Shown: piece by piece, positions 7,111 to 11,420 of the stretch | How the letters are laid out: each line of letters starts with the position of its first letter | How positions within the stretch are numbered: position 1 is the first letter of the stretch | NCBI GenBank assembly: GCA_946479205.1 | Contig: CAMLFJ010000049.1 | Location: 1 to 11,420 of the forward strand | Direction of reading: 5' to 3' | DNA from: an uncultured bacterium | GTDB lineage: Bacteria; Methylomirabilota; Methylomirabilia; Rokubacteriales; CSP1-6 | DNA length: 11,420 nucleotides | Position numbers and translations under genes: made by a program | Notes under the pieces: model-generated | Database searches by the model: none | What the model saw: the letters and a program-made list of their open reading frames with translations, nothing else | What the model was told of the DNA's origin: nothing

Positions 7111-7729
7111 GCAGCTGCTCCAGCAGGCGCTCGCGCGCGGTATCGAGCCGGTCGGCCCTGACGAGCGCGCGCACCTCGCCGCCCAGCGCCGCCTGCCACC
7201 GCTCCCAGGGGACCCGGACCTCCTGCCCGCGCAGGATCCGCCGCACGTCCGTGACGACACGGGCCAGCGCGGCGTAGTCGTCCCGATCGAGGTAGGCGCC
7301 GAGCTCGTCGCGCACCGCGCGGGCCAGCGCCGGGCTGGCGCCGCCGGTGGACACGGCAACCGTGATCTCGCCCCGGCTCAGCACCGCCGGGAGGATAAAG
7401 TCGCAGTGCGCCGGATCGTCGACGGCGTTGACGAGGACGCCGACCGCGCGCGCGTCCCGCGCCACCCCCGCGTTGATCCCCCCGTCATCGGTGGCCACGA
7501 AGACGACGGCCTGGCCGGCGAGATCGGCCGCCGCGTACTCGCGCGTGCGCAGCCGGATCCGATCCGCGCGCGCCCACTCGCGCAGCCGATCGGTTGCCGA
7601 CGGGCTCACGACAGTGAGGCGCGCCCCCGCGTCGAGCAGCCCGGCCACCTTGCGCTCGGCCACCGGACCGCCCCCGACCACCAGGCACGGGCGGTCGGTC
7701 ATGTCCAGGCAGACCGCGTAGTACGCCAT
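7103..7729 (-). CDS. Precorrin-2 dehydrogenase / sirohydrochlorin ferrochelatase (CysG N-terminal type)
   Basis: A 208-aa protein of the SirC/Met8/CysG-N family that oxidises precorrin-2 to sirohydrochlorin with NAD+; many members also insert the iron to give siroheme. The dinucleotide-binding motif VVGGGPVAERK is at residues 17-27. NAVDDPAHCDFILPAV, with Asp104 at the position of the catalytic Asp known in CysG, is at 101-116, and the dimerisation motif GEITVAVSTGGASPALAR follows. ATG 7729 shares its A with the TGA of the transporter gene (TGATG, 1-nt overlap), and its own TAG overlaps the cobA start. If it also chelates iron, this operon holds the whole route from uroporphyrinogen III to siroheme; whether it does cannot be decided by eye. 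A longer in-frame reading upstream of 7729 lies inside the transporter gene and is not the start. Confidence 0.93.
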   Translation of the reverse strand: MAYYAVCLDMTDRPCLVVGGGPVAERKVAGLLDAGARLTVVSPSATDRLREWARADRIRLRTREYAAADLAGQAVVFVATDDGGINAGVARDARAVGVLVNAVDDPAHCDFILPAVLSRGEITVAVSTGGASPALARAVRDELGAYLDRDDYAALARVVTDVRRILRGQEVRVPWERWQAALGGEVRALVRADRLDTARERLLEQLRA

Positions 7730-8556
7730 CAGCGCCCGGCGACCATTTCTCCCGGGATCCCCGCGGCGACGGGGGTCGCCGCGGCCACGCGCTTGCGATG
7801 CGTCACGTGCAGGGCCAGGCCGGTGAAGAGCATGCCGCCCACGATGTTGCCCAGCGTCACCGGGATCTGGTTCCAGATCCACCACTCGCGGACGGACACC
7901 TCCGCGCCCATCATCATGCCGGCCGGGATCGCGAACATGTTGACGACGGAGTGCTCGAAGCCCTGGGCGAAGAACGTGAGGATGGGCAGCCACATCGCCG
8001 CGATCTTGCCCGCGGTCGACTGCGAGGTGAGCGCCATGACGACACCCAGGGTGACCATCCAGTTGCAGAGGATGGCCTTGGCCACCGCGACCGTCATGCC
8101 GTGCCCGCCCAGCTTCGCGTAGCCCAGCGTCTTCGCCTGCGCCACCGCGACGAGCTGGCGCGCCATCTCGGAGTCGGGCGCGACGGTGAGCGTGAACAGC
8201 CAGGCGTAGAAGAGGCTGCCGACGAGATTACCGACGAAGACCAGGCCCCAGTTGCCGAGCAGGTCGCCCACGCCGATGCGCCGCTCCCGCACCGCGAGGG
8301 GCAGCAGGGCGAAGTTGCCGGTCACCAGCTCGAGCCCCAGCAGCACGATCATCACGAAGCCCACCGGGAAGACGAGCCCGCCCACGAGGCCCACCTTGGT
8401 CTGCAGCGTGGCGGTGAAGGCGAGCGTGGTGGCGAAGCCCAGCAGCGTGCCGGAAAGAAAGCCGCGGACGAGGAGATCACGCGGGGCGAGCCGCGCCTTC
8501 GAGACTCCGGCCTGGACCATCTGATCGAGTACCGCGTCGGGTTTGACGTAGGACAT
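7729..8556 (-). CDS. Formate/nitrite transporter family channel (NirC/FocA type)
   Basis: A 275-aa integral membrane protein of the FNT family, which forms pentamers and moves nitrite, formate or related small anions across the inner membrane. Family signatures are GFLSGTLLGFA in TM1, VTGNFALLP, KAILCNWMVTLG (K160 near the central pore) and GFEHSVVNMFAIP with the pore histidine H202. TLGNIVGGMLFTGLALH forms the last TM. Six membrane segments can be traced, and both termini are predicted cytoplasmic. ATG 8556 has AAAGGAG 8 nt upstream. It lies 31 nt after the nitrite reductase gene and overlaps the next gene by 1 nt. The operon context makes nitrite the likely substrate; I give no symbol because NirC and other FNT subgroups cannot be separated by eye. 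Confidence 0.94.
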   Translation of the reverse strand: MSYVKPDAVLDQMVQAGVSKARLAPRDLLVRGFLSGTLLGFATTLAFTATLQTKVGLVGGLVFPVGFVMIVLLGLELVTGNFALLPLAVRERRIGVGDLLGNWGLVFVGNLVGSLFYAWLFTLTVAPDSEMARQLVAVAQAKTLGYAKLGGHGMTVAVAKAILCNWMVTLGVVMALTSQSTAGKIAAMWLPILTFFAQGFEHSVVNMFAIPAGMMMGAEVSVREWWIWNQIPVTLGNIVGGMLFTGLALHVTHRKRVAAATPVAAGIPGEMVAGR

Positions 8557-8587
8557 GGAGAGGGCTCCTTTCTTGCTCCGGTCGGGA

Positions 8588-10432
8588 TCATTCCCGGACG
8601 GTGAAACCCGGTCCGTCCGCCACGAGCCGGTACGTCTTGAGCCGGAGCTGCGCGTCCGTGGAACAGGCGCCAGTCCGCAGATCGAACCGGTAGCCGTGCC
8701 CCGGGCAGACGACGGCCCCGCCCTCCACCGTGCCGGCGGCCAGCGCGGTGCCGGCGTGCGGGCACGAGCCCTGTGTGGCGTAGAGCTGCCCGTCGCACTT
8801 GAACACCGCGATCTCGGTCCCGCTCACGGTGATCACCTTGCCGCGGCCCTCGCCGATCTCGTCGGGGCGGATCGTGGAGGGCGTGGGAGGATCGGGGCGC
8901 TCGGGCCCCGCAGGCGCGGGGCGGAGCGCCCGGAGCTGGCGGCGCACCCGCTCGAACTCGCCGAAGCGCACCAGCCCGTCCAGCACGCGCGGCAGGTCGT
9001 CGCAGGGCACGCTCTCGAGCATCTTGACGCCCTGGCCCGCCTGCGGTCCGGACGCCCCGCCCATGTAGATGTCCACCGCGTCGACGACCTTGCCGTCGAC
9101 CTTGGTTTTGGTGCCGAGCAGCCCGATGTCCGCCACCGTGTGGTTGCCGCACCCCGCCGGGCAGCCCGACCAGTGGATCCGCACCGACTTGGTGGCCGGC
9201 ACGGTGGCCGCGAGCTGGTGCGCGATCTTCAGCGCGCGGGCCTTGGTCTCGATGACGGCCAGGTTGCAGAACTCGACCCCGGTGCAGCTCACCAGGCCGC
9301 GCAGGACGCCGGGCGGATCGTAGCGGAGCGCCTTGAGCAGCGGCTCAGCGGTCAGCCGCCCGAGCGCCGCGTCGGGAATGTTGGGAAGAATGACGTTCTG
9401 GTCCACCGTCAGGCGCGCCTCCCCGGTTCCGTACCGCTCGGACAGGCGGGCCAGCTCGAGCAGCTGATCGCCGGTGATCCGTCCCACCGGCACGAGCAGA
9501 CCAACGTAGTTCAGTCCGGGCTGCTTCTGACGGAAAGCCCCGACGTGGTCCGTAGATTCGGCGAGGCGCTGATCCAGGCCGGCCGACTCCAGCCGTCGGC
9601 CCACGCGCGCCTCCACCGCGTCGCGGAACTTCGCCTCCCCCCAGGCATCCAGGAGGAAGGACAGGCGCACCTTGTTGCGCGCGTCGCGCGCGCCGTGGTC
9701 GCGGAACACGAGCACGATGGCGCTGCAGATCTCCGCCGCCTCGTCCGGTCGCACGAAGACGTCGAGCGGCGAGGCGACCCGGTAGCCGCCGGAGCCGTTC
9801 TTGCCGCCCACAAGCACGTTGAATCCCTTGACCGCGTCGCGCCCGAAGGTCTTCAGCGCGGGCACCAGGGCGATGTCCTGGGTCTCGGAGTGGGTGCAGT
9901 TGTCGCGACAGCCGGTGATACCGACGTTGAACTTGCGCGGGAGGTTCGTGTAGGCCTTGCTCCCCACGAACATCGCGGTGAAGGCGCGGGCGACCGGGGA
10001 AGCGTCCAGGAGCTCGTTCGGGGTAAGGCCGAAGGCGGGGCAGCCGATGATGTTGCGGATATTGTCCATCCCGGTCTGCAGCGTGACCAGCCCGACGTCG
10101 AGCAGCCGGTCGAGGATCTCCGGCACGTCCTGGATCCGGACCCACCGCAGCTGCACCTGCTGGCGCGTCGTGATGTCCACGAGCCCGCGCCCCACGCGGT
10201 TGGCGATACCGCCGATGGCGCGGAGATGGCCGGCGGTGGTGACCCCGTTCGGGATGCGGAGACGCATCATGAAATAGCCGGGGTTCTGCTTGCGGAAGAA
10301 CACCCCCCACCACTTCAGGCGGTCCAGATCGCCTTCCTCGATCGACTCGAGGCCGAGCTTCGCGTAGCGCGGGATGTCCGCGCCCACGTCGAGCCCATCC
10401 TTGCGCGCCTTCAGCTCCTCGATCTTGTTCAT
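8588..10432 (-). CDS. nirA: Assimilatory nitrite reductase (siroheme, 4Fe-4S) with fused C-terminal Rieske domain
   Basis: A 614-aa protein. Residues 1 to about 505 are a ferredoxin-type nitrite/sulfite reductase with two ferredoxin-like repeats and two siroheme/4Fe-4S halves. Cluster ligands are C383 and C389 (CTGVEFC) and C424 and C428 (CPAGC). DITTRQQVQLRWV (residues 86-98) and TGMDNIRNIIGCP (120-132) are typical of NirA rather than SirA, so nitrite to ammonium is the favoured six-electron reaction. A proline-rich linker (about 505-523) leads to a NirD-like Rieske [2Fe-2S] domain with C557, H559, C576 and H579 (CPHAG, CPGHG). NirD is normally a separate partner of NADH-dependent NirB; no FAD/NADH domain is present here, so the electron donor is open. 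ATG 10432 has GGGAG just upstream and matches the usual NirA N-terminus; an in-frame extension to 10591 runs through the leader and is rejected. First gene of the operon with the transporter and siroheme genes, behind a sigma-54 promoter. Confidence 0.93.
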   Translation of the reverse strand: MNKIEELKARKDGLDVGADIPRYAKLGLESIEEGDLDRLKWWGVFFRKQNPGYFMMRLRIPNGVTTAGHLRAIGGIANRVGRGLVDITTRQQVQLRWVRIQDVPEILDRLLDVGLVTLQTGMDNIRNIIGCPAFGLTPNELLDASPVARAFTAMFVGSKAYTNLPRKFNVGITGCRDNCTHSETQDIALVPALKTFGRDAVKGFNVLVGGKNGSGGYRVASPLDVFVRPDEAAEICSAIVLVFRDHGARDARNKVRLSFLLDAWGEAKFRDAVEARVGRRLESAGLDQRLAESTDHVGAFRQKQPGLNYVGLLVPVGRITGDQLLELARLSERYGTGEARLTVDQNVILPNIPDAALGRLTAEPLLKALRYDPPGVLRGLVSCTGVEFCNLAVIETKARALKIAHQLAATVPATKSVRIHWSGCPAGCGNHTVADIGLLGTKTKVDGKVVDAVDIYMGGASGPQAGQGVKMLESVPCDDLPRVLDGLVRFGEFERVRRQLRALRPAPAGPERPDPPTPSTIRPDEIGEGRGKVITVSGTEIAVFKCDGQLYATQGSCPHAGTALAAGTVEGGAVVCPGHGYRFDLRTGACSTDAQLRLKTYRLVADGPGFTVRE

Positions 10433-10448
10433 GCGCTCCCGGGGCGAG

Positions 10449-10487
10449 AAACACAAACGGCGCCGTCCGTGGTGGCACAGGCGCCGT
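10449..10487 (-). terminator. Intrinsic-terminator-like hairpin in the nitrite-operon leader (candidate attenuator)
   Basis: Perfect 8-bp GC-rich stem ACGGCGCC (10480-10487) with GGCGCCGT (10457-10464) around a 15-nt loop that can itself form GTG/CAC. The stem is followed on the minus strand by TTTGTGTTTC. It ends about 17 nt before the nirA start codon and lies inside the transcript expected from the sigma-54 promoter, so it would stop transcription before nirA unless it is prevented. It could also simply terminate read-through from the 215-aa gene. Confidence 0.65.
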
Positions 10488-10493
10488 CGCCCA

Positions 10494-10518
10494 GAGTCCG
10501 GTCTCGTGGACCGGCCTC
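10494..10518 (-). other. Leader hairpin upstream of the terminator
   Basis: Stem GAG-g-CCGGTC / GACCGG-a-CTC: nine base pairs with one mismatch and a 5-nt loop CACGA. It sits 6 nt before the terminator stem in the nirA leader, the order known from regulated leaders of nitrate/nitrite assimilation operons. I could not match it to the ANTAR hexaloop consensus, so the regulator type is open. Confidence 0.5.
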
Positions 10519-10525
10519 GTCCTTC

Positions 10526-10555
10526 CTCGACGATCAGATCAGGTGATCGCTCGAG
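10526..10555 (-). repeat. Inverted repeat over the predicted transcription start of nirA
   Basis: CTCGA-g-CGATCA and TGATCG-TCGAG, eleven pairs with one extra base, flank a 7-nt centre. The predicted sigma-54 start (about 10547) falls in the first arm, so as RNA only part of it would be made. A protein-binding operator is therefore as likely as an RNA hairpin. Confidence 0.5.
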
Positions 10556-10557
10556 GC

Positions 10558-10573
10558 AGCAAGCGCCGTACCA
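10558..10573 (-). promoter_or_regulatory. Sigma-54 (-24/-12) promoter of the nitrite-assimilation operon
   Basis: TGGTACGGCGCTTGCT on the minus strand fits the sigma-54 consensus TGGCACG-N4-TTGCW, with GG and GC exactly 10 nt apart and a single C-to-T change. It predicts a start near 10547 and a leader of about 115 nt before nirA at 10432. Sigma-54 with NtrC-type activators is the known mode of control of many nitrate/nitrite assimilation operons, which makes the context fit. No good sigma-70 promoter is seen in this gap. Confidence 0.75.
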
Positions 10574-10603
10574 GAGGCGCCGGGCGGACAAGTATCCGGA
10601 ACT

Positions 10604-11251
10604 TTACGCATCTCGCTCGGGACGGGAAGGTTGGCGCGGACGCAGACTGTTCAGTCCGGAGGCATTCCGGGTGGAGTTGCTGAATCGGCAGGCGCGCGGG
10701 TGTCGAAGCCCGGCGCACCGCACGCGACCCGGCCGGTAGCGCGGGTCCACCCGCCAGCGAGACCCTGCGCGCAGGAGCCGGGCGAGCGCGATCCCGTGCG
10801 GCCGGTCACAGGGCTCCGACCGACCGCCGGCCCCACGGTGCCCGCGCGCCGGATCTTCCGTAGCGTAGGCGAGGGCCCAGCTCTCCTCGACGCGGGTGTA
10901 GGCGGCCGGTTCGTCCCCGCCGTTTGACGGCTCGCCGAGCACCGGCCCCGGATCCACCGCCCGCTCCGCGAACGCGAGCGTCAGGTAGCAGGCTGTCCCG
11001 CGGCCGGCGCCGCGCAGGGGCCAGCGGGTTGGTTCCTCGATCTCGATCTCGTTGCCCAGGCAGTCGAGCGCGAACCCCGGCGCCACCACGATCTCCTTCG
11101 GCCCGATCGAGAGCCGGAGCCCGGCGACGATCCCCCAGCCGTGGAGCCAGCGGTTGCGACGGCGTAGTCGCTCGATGACATAGCGCTGCTCGGTCTCGAG
11201 CTCGGCGACGCCCAGGACCTGGCCCGCGAAGTACCGGACCCGCGTGATCAT
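10604..11251 (-). CDS. Unrecognised conserved-looking protein, 215 aa
   Basis: I do not recognise a named family. The N-terminal part MITRVRYFAGQVLGVAELETEQRYVIERLRRRNRWLHGWGIVAGLRL, followed by IVVAPGFALDCLGNEIEI, has a RYF-GQ-L / HGWG / GLALD-LGNEI pattern that recurs, from memory, in uncharacterised bacterial proteins, some near phage-tail-like or surface gene clusters. This memory is unverified. Residues about 85-160 hold YLTLAFAE and ESWALAYATED strands, suggesting a beta-rich body. The last 40 residues are Arg/Ser/Pro-rich and may be disordered. No signal peptide or membrane segment is seen. ATG 11251 is supported by a TTGACG promoter 9 nt upstream. It is divergent from ribH across an 87-bp gap, and the nitrite operon lies downstream on the same strand beyond a regulatory gap. 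Confidence 0.7.
   Translation of the reverse strand: MITRVRYFAGQVLGVAELETEQRYVIERLRRRNRWLHGWGIVAGLRLSIGPKEIVVAPGFALDCLGNEIEIEEPTRWPLRGAGRGTACYLTLAFAERAVDPGPVLGEPSNGGDEPAAYTRVEESWALAYATEDPARGHRGAGGRSEPCDRPHGIALARLLRAGSRWRVDPRYRPGRVRCAGLRHPRACRFSNSTRNASGLNSLRPRQPSRPERDA
10645..10656. promoter_or_regulatory. Candidate upstream activator site (palindrome)
   Basis: Perfect dyad GACTG-TT-CAGTC about 100 bp upstream of the predicted sigma-54 start, a normal distance for an enhancer-binding activator. It lies inside the 3' end of the 215-aa gene and does not match the NtrC consensus (TGCAC...GTGCA), so the assignment is weak. Confidence 0.25.
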
Positions 11252-11260
11252 CGTCTTCCG

Positions 11261-11289
11261 ACCATAGCGACGCGGCCGGGTGGCGTCAA
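11261..11289 (-). promoter_or_regulatory. Sigma-70-type promoter of the 215-aa gene, nearly leaderless
   Basis: -35 TTGACG (11284-11289), a 17-nt spacer and -10 TATGGT (11261-11266) on the minus strand. ATG 11251 lies 9 nt after the -10, so the leader would be only 2-4 nt. A GGAAG between -10 and ATG looks like a ribosome site but would fall largely upstream of the transcript start. Confidence 0.6.
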
Positions 11290-11303
11290 GCGGAGCCGCG
11301 GTC

Positions 11304-11309
11304 TACACT
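11304..11309 (+). promoter_or_regulatory. Possible -10 element of ribH
   Basis: TACACT (4 of 6 to TATAAT) lies 29 nt before the ribH ATG in the 87-bp divergent gap (11252-11338). The -35 region 17 nt upstream (TGGCGT) is poor and overlaps the -35 of the opposite promoter. Confidence 0.3.
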
Positions 11310-11338
11310 ACCGCCACCCCAACGACACGGAGGAGACC

Positions 11339-11420
11339 ATGGCCCTGAAGCCGATCGCCTACGTCCAGGCCTCGTGGCACACCGACATCACCGACCACTG
11401 CCGCACCGCCTTCATGGCCG
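11339..11420 (+). CDS. ribH: 6,7-dimethyl-8-ribityllumazine synthase, N-terminal fragment (cut by right edge)
   Basis: Only 27 codons are visible: MALKPIAYVQASWHTDITDH and onward through CRTAFMA. The pattern IAYVQASWHTDI-D-CR-AF closely resembles the first strand and helix of lumazine synthases of the RibH2 type (IAFIQARWHADIVDEAR), including the Trp that stacks on the substrate ring. Lumazine synthase makes 6,7-dimethyl-8-ribityllumazine, the penultimate step of riboflavin synthesis. ATG 11339 is preceded by GGAGGAG at 3 nt. The call rests on a short stretch. Confidence 0.75.
   Translation, partial: MALKPIAYVQASWHTDITDHCRTAFMA

Noticed and set aside
7103..7729. Full-length CysG split by a frameshift
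   Set aside because: Both halves have intact ends with a proper stop, an overlapping GTG start and a ribosome-binding site. Separate genes for the two halves are common.
10449..10518. Canonical ANTAR (NasR/NasT) tandem-hexaloop element
   Set aside because: The two hairpins have the right order, but the loops are 5 and 15 nt and do not show the A1/G4 hexaloop pattern.
8555..10546. Long plus-strand ORF of 663 codons opposite the nitrite reductase
   Set aside because: Its translation is His/Arg/Gly-rich with no domain pattern, while the minus strand has a complete nitrite reductase. Long antisense frames are expected at about 70% GC.
10433..10591. N-terminal extension of the nitrite reductase through the leader
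   Set aside because: It would translate the terminator stem and promoter-proximal repeat and has no similarity to NirA N-termini; ATG 10432 has its own ribosome-binding site.
11252..11338. FMN riboswitch upstream of ribH
   Set aside because: The gap is only 87 bp, is shared with a divergent promoter, and has none of the conserved RFN-element helices.

Overview
The window is about 70% GC and densely coded, with nearly every gene on the minus strand. Codon use is strongly GC3-biased, so long antisense shadow ORFs are common. Gene content (acyl-CoA ligase with PaaI-type thioesterases and an ATC-hydrolase-like protein, an orphan Tat-exported ABC-type binding protein, and a nitrite-assimilation operon) fits an uncultivated high-GC soil or groundwater bacterium, for example of the Rokubacteria/Methylomirabilota type. 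That placement is inference only. I see no rRNA, tRNA, CRISPR array, insertion sequence or integrase.

Layout, in the direction of minus-strand transcription (high to low coordinate). At the right edge a lumazine synthase gene (ribH) starts on the plus strand at 11339 and runs out of the window. It is divergent from an unrecognised 215-aa gene (10604-11251, minus). Next is a 171-bp regulatory region (10433-10603) with a near-consensus sigma-54 promoter, an inverted repeat over the predicted transcription start, a strong leader hairpin and a terminator-like hairpin followed by a T-rich tract. It precedes a four-gene nitrite-assimilation operon: nitrite reductase with a fused C-terminal Rieske domain (8588-10432), formate/nitrite-family transporter (7729-8556), precorrin-2 dehydrogenase (7103-7729) and uroporphyrinogen-III C-methyltransferase (6331-7110). 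The last two make the siroheme that the reductase needs, and the transporter supplies or exports nitrite.

Then comes a stand-alone ABC-type solute-binding protein (5255-6253) with its own promoter. After it is an acyl-CoA metabolism cluster, also with its own promoter: AMP-dependent CoA ligase (3669-5201), hotdog thioesterase (3253-3672) and an L-2-amino-thiazoline-4-carboxylic-acid-hydrolase-like protein (2753-3256), joined by 4-nt stop/start overlaps. After a 103-bp gap come an Ada/AlkA fusion for alkylation repair (1189-2649), a second thioesterase (710-1192; 4-nt overlap) and an MFS transporter cut by the left edge (1-707).

The main non-coding signals are: (1) the sigma-54 promoter plus probable attenuator leader of the nitrite operon; (2) three TTGACG -35 promoters placed so close to the start codon that the mRNAs should be almost leaderless; (3) a duplicated promoter-plus-start segment, so that the CoA ligase and the binding protein both begin with MLPDNLG behind the same -35 block, with a related start segment in the ATC-hydrolase-like gene.
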